Shown here one piece after another: positions 39,807 to 49,896 of a stretch of DNA of 64,000 nucleotides. A program made the position numbers and the translations under genes. This DNA is from Enterobacter ludwigii (GTDB taxonomy: Bacteria > Pseudomonadota > Gammaproteobacteria > Enterobacterales > Enterobacteriaceae), in NCBI GenBank assembly GCA_900068845.1, contig CEFQ01000010.1:725326-789325 (forward strand), given 5' to 3'. How positions within the stretch are numbered: the stretch's first letter is position 1; each line of letters starts with the position of its first letter. The notes under the pieces were generated by a model. The model did not search any database. It had not been told where the DNA came from and was given only the letters and a program-made list of their open reading frames with translations.

Positions 39807-39825
39807 TAGATTGAGAATTATTATC
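39807..39825 (-). promoter_or_regulatory. Fur-box-like site upstream of the siderophore receptor
   Basis: On the minus strand GATAATAATTCTCAATCTA matches 13 of 19 positions of the Fur consensus GATAATGATAATCATTATC, including the full first GATAAT. It is 41 bases upstream of the receptor's start codon, where a repressor would block transcription. Iron regulation is inferred. Confidence 0.6.
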
Positions 39826-39904
39826 TTTTGTGAGGTGTGTTTCAAGGTGTGAATTTGTTGTAAGAAGGGTGTGAGAAAAATGCACAAGGTGGCACGAAGC
39901 ATCC

Positions 39905-39982
39905 GTAGCGGCGCAATTTATTGCGCATTCTTTGGATGGGCATAATGCCGCCATTATTACGCGCGATAAATCGCGCCGCTAC
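39905..39982. repeat. REPIN of the GTAGCGGCGC class
   Basis: GTAGCGGCGCAATTTATTGC (hairpin GGCGCAAT/ATTGCGC) at the left and its counterpart GCGCGATAAATCGCGC-CGCTAC at the right, separated by about 34 bases holding a weak TGGGCATAATGCCGCCA stem. Starts GTAG, ends CTAC. Related to the element at 60364. Occupies most of the gap between the TonB receptor and treA genes. Confidence 0.78.
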
Positions 39983-40028
39983 GGATTGTGCTGTTGCCGG
40001 GTGTATTCACCCGGGCTAAGGAACAAGG

Positions 40029-41708
40029 TTACTTCGTGGAGGTTAACGCCGGCATATCAGGAATATCACCGGCGCTGTTACAGGTTTTGTCTTTCGGGCA
40101 GTACTTGTCGAGCAGTTTCAACGTCACGCCATTGGTCCAGCCGAAACCATCCTGCAACGGATACTCACCGCCGCCTCCGCCGCCCAACTGTGCGCCTTCA
40201 ACCACATACTTCTCCACCAGTTTGTGCTCCTTGTCATAGGTGGCCTGCACGTTTTGCAGGAAGCGCTGACCAATCTGCTGCGCCAGTTTCGGTTGGTTAT
40301 AATGCTCCAGACCTTCCACCGCCACCCACTGTAGCGGCGCCCAGCCATTTGGCGCATCCCATTGCTGACCGTTATTCACCGTGGTGGTCACCAGTCCGCC
40401 CGGTTTCAGCAGCTGTTTCTCCACCGCTGCAGCAGTGCGTGCGGCTTGCTTGTCGCCGGCCAGCTGCATATAGAGCGGGAACAGCGTCGCGGCGGTCAGC
40501 TGTGGGTGAACCTGCTTCTTCTGGAAGTCGTAATCGGCATACCAGCCTTTTTTGTCATCCCAAAGATAGCGATTGATCGCGGCCTGACGTTTCTCGGCAT
40601 CCGCCGCAAACTGTTTGGCTTTGTCATCCTGCTTGTCCAGTTTGGACGCTTTAGACAATGTCTGTTCGAGGTGGAACAGCAGGCTGTTGAGATCGACGGG
40701 TGCCAACTGCGTGGTGCGGATGGACGCCAGGTTGTGTGCATCAGTGAACCAGCGCGAACTGAAATCCCAGCCTGACGCCGCACCCGCGCGCAGATCGCGA
40801 TAGACCTGCTGCTTGTTGCGCTCTGGCGCTTTATTGGCAGTGTTAACGTCATCCAGCCAGGATTCGGTACGCGGCGCATCGCGATCGTCCCAGTAGCGGT
40901 TGAGCAGCGTGCCGTCACTGAGTTTGATCACACGTTTGCTGGCCTGTCCGGCGGCGACTTTGTCGCTGTCCGCCATCCAGTAATCGTACTCTTTCTGCAA
41001 CTGCGGCAGGTATTGGCGATAGACATCGTCGCCTTTATGCGTCGCCAGCAGGTCAACCATCAAGCTGAAGAACGGCGGCTGCGAGCGACTGAGGTAGTAA
41101 CTGCGGTTGCCGTTGGGGATATGGCCATATTTATCGAGTTCGGTGGCGAAGTTTTCCACCATATCCTGCACGCGATCCCAGTGACCGCTCTCCGCCAGAC
41201 CGAGCATGGTGAAGTAGCTGTCCCAGTAATAGACTTCGCGGAAACGGCCGCCAGGCACGACGTAAGGTTTTGGCAGCGGCAGCAGCGAATCGTACTGGCT
41301 GGCGCTCTGCGCAGTGCGCGTCAGCACCGGCCATAAACCGTTGATGTGCTCACGCAGGCTTTGCCCGGCAGGCGGCACATATTTGTCTCCCTCTTTAGGC
41401 AGCGTGAAGTTGCTATCGACAAAGTGCTTGAGATCGAAGTTGCGCTGGTTTTTTTGCATCTGCCAGTCGGCCAGAATCGAAGAGGGATTAGATTTCGGCA
41501 CCGCATCGGCGAAGGTTTTTTGGTCCGGATAAAATTTAGCCTGCTGTACCGCATTGAACAACGGTCCCAGGCGCACATCCGGTGGCTGCGGTTGGTTGCT
41601 GAGCATGCGGCTTTGATCGTCGGCGTGCGCGGCGCTGGCACCGGCCAGCAAAGCGGCGCTCAGTAAAAAGGTCAGACGCGCGGGCGTGAATACGGCATTT
41701 TTTATCAT
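40029..41708 (-). CDS. treA: Periplasmic trehalase TreA
   Basis: Hydrolyses trehalose to two glucose molecules in the periplasm, allowing growth on trehalose at high osmolarity. The ATG at 41708 (AAGGAGAAAAACCG upstream) gives [29 protein letters not shown], a Sec signal; the frame open to 41756 is an extension without ribosome site. 559 residues (E. coli 565). Both trehalase signatures are present: '[15 protein letters not shown]' near 155-170 and '[13 protein letters not shown]' near 450, plus the glycine-rich '[19 protein letters not shown]' loop near 510-528. Near ymgE/ycgR as in E. coli. Confidence 0.95.
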   Translation of the reverse strand: MIKNAVFTPARLTFLLSAALLAGASAAHADDQSRMLSNQPQPPDVRLGPLFNAVQQAKFYPDQKTFADAVPKSNPSSILADWQMQKNQRNFDLKHFVDSNFTLPKEGDKYVPPAGQSLREHINGLWPVLTRTAQSASQYDSLLPLPKPYVVPGGRFREVYYWDSYFTMLGLAESGHWDRVQDMVENFATELDKYGHIPNGNRSYYLSRSQPPFFSLMVDLLATHKGDDVYRQYLPQLQKEYDYWMADSDKVAAGQASKRVIKLSDGTLLNRYWDDRDAPRTESWLDDVNTANKAPERNKQQVYRDLRAGAASGWDFSSRWFTDAHNLASIRTTQLAPVDLNSLLFHLEQTLSKASKLDKQDDKAKQFAADAEKRQAAINRYLWDDKKGWYADYDFQKKQVHPQLTAATLFPLYMQLAGDKQAARTAAAVEKQLLKPGGLVTTTVNNGQQWDAPNGWAPLQWVAVEGLEHYNQPKLAQQIGQRFLQNVQATYDKEHKLVEKYVVEGAQLGGGGGGEYPLQDGFGWTNGVTLKLLDKYCPKDKTCNSAGDIPDMPALTSTK

Positions 41709-41915
41709 CGGTTTTTCTCCTTGTCCGAAAAGGTGGTGTGCTAACGCATTGACCACCCGAACAACTTTAGTCGCTATCGCGCCGCTTAGCCTCGCACAGC
41801 GGCGGAAATGTGAAGCACCCGGAATTAATCACGCGAGAAATTGCATCAAGGCTAAGGTTTTTGCTTGCCCTGTTCGGCTATTTGCCTGAGGCTTAAGCAA
41901 AAAAAGGAGAGTCGT

Positions 41916-42854
41916 ATGGAGATTATCTGGTATCACCCGTCGCTGGCGCCCCAGGGCTGGCTCGACGGCTTGCATCAGCGTTTACCGGGGGCGCGCGTGC
42001 GCTGCTGGCAGCCGGACGACACTGCACCGGCCGATTATGCCGTGGTGCGTTCTCCGCCGGTTGAAATGCTGGCGGACCGCCCGCTGAAAGGCGTGTTTGC
42101 CATGGGCGCGGGCGTGGACGAAATCCTCAAACAGCTGCGCGATAATCCGCAGATGCTGGCAGACGACGTGCCGTTATTCCGTCTGGAAGATACCGGCATG
42201 GCGCGCCAGATGCAGGAGTACGCTAACTGGTGCGTGCTGGGCTGGTTCCGCCGTTTCGCTGAATATCGTCAACTGCAGCAGCAGGCGCAGTGGCAGGAGC
42301 TGGACGGCTTCGATCGCGAGAACTTCACCATTGGCGTGCTCGGCGCGGGCGTGCTGGGGCGTAGCGTGCTCGAAAGCCTGCGTCAATGGGGCTTCCCGCT
42401 GCGCAGCTGGAGCCGTTCGCCGAAGCACATCGACGGTGTGCGAAGCTTCCATGGCCGTGAACAGCTTGATGCCTTCCTGAGTGGCACACAGGTGCTCATC
42501 GACCTGCTGCCCACCACGCCGGAAACCACACATTTAATCGACAGCTCATTGCTCAGCGCATTGCCGCAAGGCGCGTACTTCCTTAACCTGGCGCGTGGCG
42601 CACATGTGGTAGAGGACGATCTGCTGGCGGCACTGCATTGTGGTCAACTGGCGGCTGCCGCGCTGGATGTGTTTCAGACCGAGCCATTGCCGCAACATCA
42701 TCCGTTGTGGTCTCATCCGCATGTCACAATCACGCCCCATACTGCGGCCATTACTTTGCCTGGCGAGGCGATGGATTACATTGCGGATGCCATACTTGCG
42801 CTTGAACAGGGTAAACAGCCGGGCGGTTTGGTTGATCGCCAACGCGGCTATTAA
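41916..42854 (+). CDS. ghrA: Glyoxylate/hydroxypyruvate reductase A
   Basis: NADPH-dependent 2-hydroxyacid dehydrogenase reducing glyoxylate to glycolate and hydroxypyruvate to glycerate. ATG at 41916 after AAAGGAGAGTCGT gives [13 protein letters not shown] and 312 residues, the E. coli length; the upstream frame is not used. Nucleotide-binding '[19 protein letters not shown]' near residue 140, then '[11 protein letters not shown]', catalytic Arg in '[15 protein letters not shown]' and His in '[15 protein letters not shown]'. Heads ghrA-ycdX-ycdY, an order shared with E. coli. Confidence 0.94.
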   Translation: MEIIWYHPSLAPQGWLDGLHQRLPGARVRCWQPDDTAPADYAVVRSPPVEMLADRPLKGVFAMGAGVDEILKQLRDNPQMLADDVPLFRLEDTGMARQMQEYANWCVLGWFRRFAEYRQLQQQAQWQELDGFDRENFTIGVLGAGVLGRSVLESLRQWGFPLRSWSRSPKHIDGVRSFHGREQLDAFLSGTQVLIDLLPTTPETTHLIDSSLLSALPQGAYFLNLARGAHVVEDDLLAALHCGQLAAAALDVFQTEPLPQHHPLWSHPHVTITPHTAAITLPGEAMDYIADAILALEQGKQPGGLVDRQRGY

Positions 42855-42877
42855 TGCACATTGGTCAGGAGATGAAG

Positions 42878-43615
42878 ATGTATCCCGTTGATTTACATAT
42901 GCACACCGTTGCCAGTACGCATGCTTACAGCACGCTGCACGATTATGTGGTGCAGGCAAAACAAAATGGCCTAAAGCTATTCGCGATTACCGATCACGGA
43001 CCCGATATGGCCGATGCTCCGCACCACTGGCACTTCATTAATATGCGTATTTGGCCGCGCGTGATTGATGGCGTCGGCGTGCTGCGTGGTATTGAAGCCA
43101 ACATTAAAAATCAGCAGGGCGAGATTGATTGCAGCGGCCCAATGCTTGATGCGATGGATCTGATTGTCGCAGGCTTCCACGAACCGGTTTATGCGCCGCG
43201 TGACAAAGCGCATCACACCGAAGCGATGATTGCCGCGATGGCCGGCGGGCTGGTGCATATCATTTCCCATCCCGGCAACCCGAAATTCCCGGTAGATATC
43301 CGCGCGATTGCTGAAGCCGCCGCGCATTATGATGTCGCGTTGGAAATCAACAACTCCTCCTTTACCCATTCGCGTCCGGGCAGCGAACCGAATTGCCGCG
43401 CCATTGCCGAAGCGGTACGCGATGCCGGTGGCCGTCTGGCCTTTGGCTCAGATTCACACACGGCCTTTACGCTGGGACATTTTGAGCACTGTCTGCGCAT
43501 CACCAGCGCAGTGGATTTTCCTGAAGATCGCGTGTTAAATGTCACGCCGCGTCGCCTGCTCGATTTCCTCGAACAGCGTACCGGCAAACACATTGCTGAA
43601 TTTGCTGATTTTTAA
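42878..43615 (+). CDS. ycdX: PHP-family zinc phosphatase YcdX
   Basis: Trinuclear-zinc phosphatase of the PHP family; in E. coli it affects swarming motility. ATG at 42878 (AGGAG upstream) gives [13 protein letters not shown] and 245 residues as in E. coli; in-frame ATGs at 42854 and 42872 precede the ribosome site or lie in it. Metal-binding motifs: 'DLHMHTVAS' near residue 5, 'ITDHGPD' near 37, 'GIEAN' near 73, 'FHEPV' near 100, 'ISHPGNP' near 130 and 'GSDSHTAF' near 192. YcdY, encoded next, is known to activate it. Confidence 0.94.
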   Translation: MYPVDLHMHTVASTHAYSTLHDYVVQAKQNGLKLFAITDHGPDMADAPHHWHFINMRIWPRVIDGVGVLRGIEANIKNQQGEIDCSGPMLDAMDLIVAGFHEPVYAPRDKAHHTEAMIAAMAGGLVHIISHPGNPKFPVDIRAIAEAAAHYDVALEINNSSFTHSRPGSEPNCRAIAEAVRDAGGRLAFGSDSHTAFTLGHFEHCLRITSAVDFPEDRVLNVTPRRLLDFLEQRTGKHIAEFADF

Positions 43616-43641
43616 CTTTTTTGCCTCAAGGAATTCTTTGC

Positions 43642-44202
43642 ATGAATGAGTTTTCCATTCTCTGCCGCGTTATCGGCTCGCTGTTTAATCGCCAGCCGCA
43701 GGATCCGCTGCTGGTACCGCTGTTCACTCTGCTGCGTGAAGGCAAACTGCAACAGCAGTGGCCGCTGGAGCAGGATGAACTGCTGACGCGTCTGCAGCAG
43801 AATAGCGATCCGCAGGCGCTGGCCGCCGACTATAATGCGCTGTTTGTCGGCAGCGAGTGCAGCGTGCCGCCTTATGCGTCACAGTGGCCGAACGGTGTCG
43901 CTGAAGCGGACGTGCGTGCGTTTCTCAGTGCTCGTGGCATGCCGCTGAGCGAAGCGCCAGCCGATCACTTTGGCGTGCTGCTGCTGGCGGCATCGTGGCT
44001 GGAAGATCAGTCGGCAGAAGATGAATCCGCCGCGCAGCTGGCGCTGTTTGATGAGTACCTGCTGCCGTGGTGCGGCGCGTTCCTGGGCAAAGTGGAAGCG
44101 CATGCGACCACGGCGTTTTATCGCACGCTAGCGGCCTTGAGCCGTGAGGCGATTCAGGCGATGTACGACGAGCTGAACGAAGAGCAGGGCGACGAAGCCT
44201 AA
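43642..44202 (+). CDS. ycdY: TorD-like chaperone YcdY
   Basis: All-helical TorD/DmsD-family protein of 186 residues (E. coli 184), reported to bind and activate YcdX, probably through zinc loading. ATG at 43642 (MNEFSILCRVIGSLFNRQ) after AAGGAATTCTTTGC; the frame open to 43621 has no ribosome site. Family signature 'ALAADYNALFVGSECSVPPYASQWPN' near 60-85 and 'ADHFGVLLLAASWL' near 110. Third gene of the ghrA unit. Confidence 0.92.
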   Translation: MNEFSILCRVIGSLFNRQPQDPLLVPLFTLLREGKLQQQWPLEQDELLTRLQQNSDPQALAADYNALFVGSECSVPPYASQWPNGVAEADVRAFLSARGMPLSEAPADHFGVLLLAASWLEDQSAEDESAAQLALFDEYLLPWCGAFLGKVEAHATTAFYRTLAALSREAIQAMYDELNEEQGDEA

Positions 44203-44205
44203 TCG

Positions 44206-45567
44206 TTACCAGCTTGCTGCGCTGCTACCGAGCTTCACGCCCGGTGTCGCGCAGATCATTGGCGTGCCGGGCAAATAAGCCGCGGCACGCAATCTCTCCG
44301 CAATGCCCCACTGATTGAACTCAACGCTGCTCAGCACATCATCACGCTGCGCATGAATACCGTTTTGCGCATTCTCTGGCGCGGCACCGCACTGCTGCAA
44401 CAGCCGCGCGGTGCGGGCCAGCGATAAACGTGCCTGCCAGCCGACGCCATGGCGTAAACGCTGACGCAAACCTTCCAGCACCGTGGCGGCTATCAGGTAA
44501 CCGGTGGCGTGATCAAGCGCCTGCACCGGCAGCGGCGTTGGTTTATTGCTGCCGCTCCAGTGCATGCCCTGTTCGGCGATGCCGCAGCCCATCTGTACCA
44601 GACTGTCGAATCCGCGTCGGTTGCGCCAAGGCCCGCTCCAACCCCATGCATTCAGGCTTACATCGACTAAGCCAGGCGCGAGTTTGCGGCGTGCATCGGC
44701 ATCCAGCCCGAGTTTTTCTAATGCATCAGCACGATAACCCTGTACCAGCACATCGCTATGCTGCAACAGGTGGCGCAGCTGTTCACGCCCGGCGCGCGAT
44801 TTGATATCAAGCCGCGCACAGCGTTTGCCGCAGGTGATCTCCTCTTCCAGCGTCGGTTCGTGCCAGTCGGGCGGATCGATGCGCAATACCGTGGCGCCGA
44901 GGCTGGCAAGAAAGCGCGTCGCCACCGGCCCGGCTATGATGCGGGTGAGATCCAACACCCGTACGCCGAGCAACGGGCGCGCGGGCGATAACGCCCAGGC
45001 TGGGATCGCTGCTTCACCGTTTGCCTGCTGCGCGATCAGCGGTTCCTGTTGCACGGCGCGGCCTTGTGGATGCTGCAACCATTGCGCTTCGCTACGCATC
45101 TGCGCGGCGCAGCCGCCGGCCTCAATCACCGCCTGTTCCAGCGTAGTGGCGGACCAGCGTGCGACCGCGGCGGCCAGCGAGGCACGATTCGCATGCTGAC
45201 CAAGCACGCGCTCCATCGCCGCGCGATGATGAGCCGCATTGGTGTGCAGACGGATCCAGCCGTCAGCGCAGGCATAATCACCGGCGAATTCGTCCCACAG
45301 AGCAGCGGGCGGGCGATTGAGCGGGATCAGGCTGTGTTGAAACCAGCGCGAGGCGAGACGCACGTTGACGCTGACCGGCGTGGATTGACCGAGCAGATCG
45401 CTCAGCGCCTGGCAAGCGAGGCCCGTGCTGGTGGCCGCCAGTTCGCTCACGGCGAAGGCAGACGAGAACGTATCGGGCTGGAGAAAGGTGAGCGCGGGCA
45501 GCGGGGCCGCGCCTCGCAATCCCTGCCACATTTGCTGCCACAGTGCGGCAGCACGTTGAGAATCCAT
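44206..45567 (-). CDS. CoA-transferase family III (CaiB/BaiF-like) protein
   Basis: 453 residues. The C-terminal 260 residues carry the family III pattern: 'PLLGVRVLDLTRIIAGPVATRFLASLGATVLRIDPPDW', 'LDIKSRAGREQLRHLLQHSDVLVQGYRADALEKLGLDAD', 'VDVSLNAWGWSGPWRNRRGFDSLVQMGCGIAEQ' and 'ALDHATGYLIAATVLEGL'. The N-terminal part resembles a second, shorter CaiB segment, as in some double-domain members. Such enzymes move CoA between carboxylic acids; the acid cannot be named. Faces ycdY tail to tail with 3 bases between. No CoA-dependent pathway genes lie beside it. Confidence 0.82.
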   Translation of the reverse strand: MDSQRAAALWQQMWQGLRGAAPLPALTFLQPDTFSSAFAVSELAATSTGLACQALSDLLGQSTPVSVNVRLASRWFQHSLIPLNRPPAALWDEFAGDYACADGWIRLHTNAAHHRAAMERVLGQHANRASLAAAVARWSATTLEQAVIEAGGCAAQMRSEAQWLQHPQGRAVQQEPLIAQQANGEAAIPAWALSPARPLLGVRVLDLTRIIAGPVATRFLASLGATVLRIDPPDWHEPTLEEEITCGKRCARLDIKSRAGREQLRHLLQHSDVLVQGYRADALEKLGLDADARRKLAPGLVDVSLNAWGWSGPWRNRRGFDSLVQMGCGIAEQGMHWSGSNKPTPLPVQALDHATGYLIAATVLEGLRQRLRHGVGWQARLSLARTARLLQQCGAAPENAQNGIHAQRDDVLSSVEFNQWGIAERLRAAAYLPGTPMICATPGVKLGSSAASW

Positions 45568-45614
45568 GTTGAGTCTCCGGATAACGCGCGAGATTCAAGC
45601 ATAGCAGAGGGATT

Positions 45615-46499
45615 TTAACGGCGGCGTAGGCGCGGGAAACGCGCGTGCATGCGCAGGTTACGCAGGTTAATCACCGCAATCGCGGTGCCCAGTACCACCA
45701 ATGAGGCGCCGAGGATTTTGAAGCTGTTCATGCTGTCGCCGAGCACCAGCACGCCCATCAACACCGCCAGCACCGGCGTCAGCAGCGAATAAGGCATGAT
45801 CAGGTTGACGTTGTACTTCTTCAGCAACGCGTACCACAGCGTATAGGCCACAATCGACGAGGCGAGGGCGCTATACAGAATGCCAAACCAGCCGCGCCAG
45901 CCCGCGTGGCTTAACGCATAAATCTGGTTTGATTCGGTGAGCCATGAGGCCGCGCCAACAATCGGCACCGCGAGGAAGGAGATCCAACCGGTGAGCGTGA
46001 GCGGCTTAATCGGCGGCGATTTTTTTACAATCATATTGCTGATTGCCCAGCCGAAGGCGCTGCACAGCAGAATGCATAACACCCACCATGCCGGAATGGT
46101 GGGGCTGCCCGATAATACTGCGACGCCACTCAATGAAATTGCGATGCCGATCAGCTGTATCAAGCGCAATTTCTCTTTCAGAATCACCATCGCCAACAGC
46201 ATGGCAATCGGCGTACCGAGCTGCACCACGATGGCGCCGGTACCGGCATCGGTGTAACGCATGCCAACAAACAGCAGCGAGAAGTGCATAAAGCCGAAGG
46301 TGAACGCCAGCGTCAGCAGCCACGGCAGCTGTGCGCGCGTGATGCGACAGAAAGGCACCAGCACAATCGCCACCACGACAAAGCGCATCCAGGTGAGAAA
46401 CAGCGGTGGAAGTTCCAGCAATCCCCACTTTACCGCTACGTTATTGAAAGCCCAGATGGAAACCACCATCAAAACCATAAGTAAATGCCGCACTGCCAC
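45615..46499 (-). CDS. EamA-family (DMT) metabolite exporter
   Basis: Ten-helix drug/metabolite transporter of 294 residues with two EamA repeats. First repeat starts 'LLMVLMVVSIWAFNNVAVKWGLLELPPLFLTWMRFVVVAIVLV', second 'WWVLCILLCSAFGWAISNMIVKK'; each ends in the 'P..A.L.......E....Q..G..L...GV' pattern. The frame extends to GTG 46514, but GTG at 46499 has AAGGAAG five bases upstream and is preferred. Some relatives export O-acetylserine, cysteine or other amino acids; substrate unknown. Basic C-terminal tail. Confidence 0.85.
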   Translation of the reverse strand: MAVRHLLMVLMVVSIWAFNNVAVKWGLLELPPLFLTWMRFVVVAIVLVPFCRITRAQLPWLLTLAFTFGFMHFSLLFVGMRYTDAGTGAIVVQLGTPIAMLLAMVILKEKLRLIQLIGIAISLSGVAVLSGSPTIPAWWVLCILLCSAFGWAISNMIVKKSPPIKPLTLTGWISFLAVPIVGAASWLTESNQIYALSHAGWRGWFGILYSALASSIVAYTLWYALLKKYNVNLIMPYSLLTPVLAVLMGVLVLGDSMNSFKILGASLVVLGTAIAVINLRNLRMHARFPRLRRR

Positions 46500-46671
46500 A
46501 ATGTCTTCCTTCACGGGTAATCAGAATTATTACCGGCTAATGATGGCATGAAGCCAGCGAATTCGGGCACTACCGACGACTTTTTTTTCGAGGGAGCATT
46601 CGCTCATGCAGGAAAAAAATAAGACATGTCGGTAATTTACTGTCAGAGTAAACGTCCGAAAGGCGACCATA

Positions 46672-47415
46672 ATGAGGACCGTATTCGGCATGACACATAC
46701 CCGCGCTTTACCTCTTGCTCTGATTCAACTCGACGTTCCGCCGCCGCAGGTGGTGGCGCAAATTGGTGAACAACCCCGGTGGTTTATCGACGCGCTGCAG
46801 CTGCAGCCTGATGACTATGTGATTGTGCGTCCGCATCTGGGCGATGATTTACCGACTTTTGGCCGCGTCAGTGGCGCGATCCTCAGCGGCTCCTGGGCGA
46901 TGGTCACCGATCATGCTGACTGGAGCGAACGCACTGCCGCCTGGATTCGTGGCGCGCTGGAGGCGGATCTGCCGCTGCTTGGCGTGTGTTACGGACACCA
47001 GCTGATGGCGTATGCGCTGGGTGGCAAAGTGGGCGATAACCCCAATGGCTGGGAGCGAGGACTTAAGTCGCTGACGCGCAGCGCGCAGGCGAACAACGAT
47101 CCGTGGCTGGCTGATTTACCGGGCGAATTTCAGGCGTGGTTGTCACATCGGCAATCGGTGTTGACGCCGCCGCAGCATGCGCAAGTGCTGGCAAGCTCGG
47201 CGCTGGATAGCTGTCAGATTTTGCGTTATTCACCGCAGGCGACGTCGGTGCAGTTCCATCCGGAGTTTACCCACAGCATCATGACCGCCTGTTTGCCGGC
47301 GGGGGTGAGTGACGATGGGATGCCGTTGGCGGGCGAAGATTGGTCGCGCGAATTATTGCGCAGCTTCTGGCTGCAAACGCGGCCGCAGCCGCGCGTGCAG
47401 GCTCAGGGCGCGTAG
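46672..47415 (+). CDS. Class I glutamine amidotransferase-like protein
   Basis: 247 residues with a complete class I glutaminase core: nucleophile Cys106 in 'PLLGVCYGHQLMAYALGG', oxyanion-type 'GAILSGSWAMV' and His-Glu dyad in 'SVQFHPEFTHSIM'. Stand-alone proteins of this type resemble the GMP synthase glutaminase domain or PuuD; some hydrolyse gamma-glutamyl compounds. The ATG at 46672 has AAAGGCG eight bases ahead; ATG 46690 (MTHTRALPLALIQLD) with AGGA is an alternative start. Its last 13 bases overlap the end of the methyltransferase gene on the other strand. Confidence 0.85.
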   Translation: MRTVFGMTHTRALPLALIQLDVPPPQVVAQIGEQPRWFIDALQLQPDDYVIVRPHLGDDLPTFGRVSGAILSGSWAMVTDHADWSERTAAWIRGALEADLPLLGVCYGHQLMAYALGGKVGDNPNGWERGLKSLTRSAQANNDPWLADLPGEFQAWLSHRQSVLTPPQHAQVLASSALDSCQILRYSPQATSVQFHPEFTHSIMTACLPAGVSDDGMPLAGEDWSRELLRSFWLQTRPQPRVQAQGA

Positions 47416-47966
47416 TGACGCGTGCAGCGATAAACCCATGCGGGTGGCATATTTTTTAGCACCCGCTGGCGTTCCCAGGTGAAGTAGCGTGACAGATTCG
47501 GTTGGGTAAACGAGGTGTATTGAAACTGTACAAATACGCCGCGGGGACCCAGCGCATCATGCACCGCACTGAGAATGTTGTCGCGCGTGGCGGGCGGCAG
47601 TGACAGCAGCGGCAAACCAGAAAAAATCACGTCATATTCCCCGGCGAGATATTCCGCCGAACAGGCGCGCACCTGCATGCGTGTGTCGGGCAATCCACGC
47701 AGACTTTTCACCAGTTCCGGGCAAATTTCAAACACATCTAGCTGAGCTTGCGGCGACATGCGCGCCAGCACGTGGCGGGTGAGCACGCCATCACCGGCGC
47801 CGAGTTCGGCGATACGCAGGCTGTTATCCCAATTCACCGCATCACACATGGTGCGGCACAGCGCGGCGGAAGAGGGCGTGATGCTGCCCATTTTGCGCGG
47901 GTTGCGGATAAATTGCTGAACAAAGTTCGCTTTGGCGCGCATTAACGTCAGGGCTGAAGCCAACAT
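47403..47966 (-). CDS. SAM-dependent methyltransferase (PmtA-like)
   Basis: 187 residues from ATG 47966, chosen because CAGGAGAAACAG precedes it; the frame runs on to 48005 without a ribosome site. Class I Rossmann methyltransferase: motif I 'LRIAELGAGDGVLTRHVL' near residues 51-68, acidic 'LDVFEICPEL' near 76, and 'YDVIFSGLPLLSLPP' near 112. The N-terminal 'NFVQQFIRNPRKMGSITPSS' is characteristic of phospholipid N-methyltransferase-like and rRNA-dimethylase-like proteins. Phosphatidylethanolamine methylation is possible but unproven. Converges on and overlaps the amidotransferase gene. Confidence 0.82.
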   Translation of the reverse strand: MLASALTLMRAKANFVQQFIRNPRKMGSITPSSAALCRTMCDAVNWDNSLRIAELGAGDGVLTRHVLARMSPQAQLDVFEICPELVKSLRGLPDTRMQVRACSAEYLAGEYDVIFSGLPLLSLPPATRDNILSAVHDALGPRGVFVQFQYTSFTQPNLSRYFTWERQRVLKNMPPAWVYRCTRHYAP

Positions 47967-48203
47967 CTGTTTCTCCTGGTTAGTATCCTGCTTCATATTG
48001 ACCACATATTTCGCCCATGTTCCGCTTTTTGCTGCATATGTGGGAAAACTCGGATTTATCTGTAGGCCACGCCGTGCGCCAAATTTCCCTCGGCGCGGTC
48101 ACAGTTTCCTGTGCGGCGATCTGACAGGCTGGCATTGATCGCTCAATGTTAATAACAGGTTTCTTAGTTGTTAATCGCCACTCTGTCCGCAAGGAGAAAC
48201 ACC

Positions 48204-49724
48204 ATGCGTTACGCTGCTCCGGGAGAACAAGGTTCTCTCATTACTCTGCAATCGCGTTATGGCAACTTTATCAACGGCGAATTTGTTGCGCCGGTTAACG
48301 GCAACTACTTCGTCAACACCTCACCGATTAATGCTTCCACCATTGGCGAGTTTCCGCGTTCGGATCGCGCTGATGTCGATAACGCCGTGGCTGCCGCGCA
48401 GGCCGCCGCTGATGCGTGGGGCAAAACCTCGCCGCAGGCGCGCTCACTGGTTTTGCTGAAAATTGCTGACCGGCTGGAAGAGAATCTGGAATATATCGCC
48501 GTCAACGAAACCTGGGATAACGGCAAGCCGGTACGTGAAACCCTGGCGGCGGATCTGCCGTTGGCGGTAGATCACTTCCGTTATTTTGCTGGCTGCGTGC
48601 GTGCACAGGAAGGTACCGCCGCTGAAATTGATGAGTTTACCGCCGCTTATCACTTCCACGAGCCGTTGGGCGTAGTAGGGCAAATCATCCCATGGAACTT
48701 CCCACTGCTGATGGCGGCATGGAAACTGGCGCCGGCACTGGGCGCAGGTAACTGCGTGGTGCTAAAACCGGCCGAGCAAACGCCGCTGTCGATTACGCTG
48801 TTTATGGACGTGATCAAAGATCTGCTGCCGCCGGGTGTGGTTAACGTGGTGCACGGCTACGGTAAAGAAGCGGGTGAAGCGTTGGCCTCGCATCCAGGCA
48901 TTGCCAAGATCGCCTTTACCGGTTCAACTGCCACCGGCGGTCATATTCTGGAGTTGGCAGCAAAAAGTCTGATTCCCTCTACCGTTGAACTCGGCGGAAA
49001 ATCGCCGAATATCTTCTTCGAAGACATCATGGATGCCGAAGAGAGCTTCATCGAGAAAGCCGCAGAAGGCGTGGTGCTGGGCTTCCTCAATCAGGGTGAG
49101 GTTTGTACTTGTCCGTCACGCGCGCTGGTGCAGGAATCGATCTTTGAACCGTTTATGGCCGCGGTGATGAAGCGCATCAAAACCATCAAACGTGGCGATC
49201 CGCTCGATACCGAAACCATGATTGGTGCGCAGGCGTCGCAGCAGCAGTTCGATAAAATCCTTTCCTATCTGGAGATTGCGCAGCAAGAGGGCGCACAAGT
49301 GCTGCATGGCGGCGGCGTAGAAAAAATTGGTGACGAGTTTGCCAGCGGTTATTACATCCAGCCGACGTTACTCAAAGGTGACAACAGCATGCGGGTATTC
49401 CAGGAGGAGATCTTTGGGCCGGTAGTCGGCGTGCTGACGTTTAAAGATGAAGCGGAAGCGCTGGCTATCGCGAATGACTCGATTTACGGTCTGGGTGCAG
49501 GCGTGTGGACGCGCGATATCAACCGCGCCTATCGTATGGGCCGCGCAATTAAAGCTGGTCGCGTGTGGACCAACTGTTATCACCTCTATCCGGCCCACGC
49601 GGCGTTTGGCGGCTACAAGAAATCAGGTATCGGCCGTGAAACCCACAAAATGATGCTCGATCATTATCAGCAGACCAAAAACCTGTTGGTGAGCTATAGC
49701 ACGCAACCGCTGGGTTTCTTCTGA
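48204..49724 (+). CDS. Aldehyde dehydrogenase (AldB/ExaC-like)
   Basis: NAD(P)-dependent aldehyde dehydrogenase of 506 residues. ATG at 48204 follows AAGGAGAAACACC; upstream frame to 48168 is not needed. Rossmann and active-site motifs: '[21 protein letters not shown]' near 160, '[12 protein letters not shown]' near 240, general-base Glu in '[12 protein letters not shown]' near 263, nucleophile Cys in '[17 protein letters not shown]' near 302, '[13 protein letters not shown]' near 395 and '[18 protein letters not shown]' near 465. Closest in memory to E. coli AldB and the acetaldehyde dehydrogenases ExaC/AcoD. Acetaldehyde or another short aldehyde is the likely substrate. Confidence 0.92.
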   Translation: MRYAAPGEQGSLITLQSRYGNFINGEFVAPVNGNYFVNTSPINASTIGEFPRSDRADVDNAVAAAQAAADAWGKTSPQARSLVLLKIADRLEENLEYIAVNETWDNGKPVRETLAADLPLAVDHFRYFAGCVRAQEGTAAEIDEFTAAYHFHEPLGVVGQIIPWNFPLLMAAWKLAPALGAGNCVVLKPAEQTPLSITLFMDVIKDLLPPGVVNVVHGYGKEAGEALASHPGIAKIAFTGSTATGGHILELAAKSLIPSTVELGGKSPNIFFEDIMDAEESFIEKAAEGVVLGFLNQGEVCTCPSRALVQESIFEPFMAAVMKRIKTIKRGDPLDTETMIGAQASQQQFDKILSYLEIAQQEGAQVLHGGGVEKIGDEFASGYYIQPTLLKGDNSMRVFQEEIFGPVVGVLTFKDEAEALAIANDSIYGLGAGVWTRDINRAYRMGRAIKAGRVWTNCYHLYPAHAAFGGYKKSGIGRETHKMMLDHYQQTKNLLVSYSTQPLGFF

Positions 49725-49896
49725 TGGCTAATGGCAGCGGGGCAATCCTGCTGCCATTTCATCTGCCGGTCATCTTGCCGGGGCAAGATAATGGCGTCAC
49801 AAGAAATTTCTGATGAAACGACATCATTAAGCCAGGTCTTGTGTTCTTTAAAGAGGGCAATTCGGCAAAATGCCACACCAATTTTAAGGAGAACCC

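Noticed and set aside
39932-40576. 214-codon frame on the plus strand over the end of treA
   Set aside because: Overlaps the conserved C-terminus of trehalase and a REPIN; Arg/Ser/Pro-rich product typical of a shadow frame.
48120-48145. Possible sigma-54 promoter (TGGCATTGATCGC) upstream of the aldehyde dehydrogenase
   Set aside because: The GG and GC elements are two bases too close for the -24/-12 spacing, and no enhancer-binding regulator gene is adjacent.
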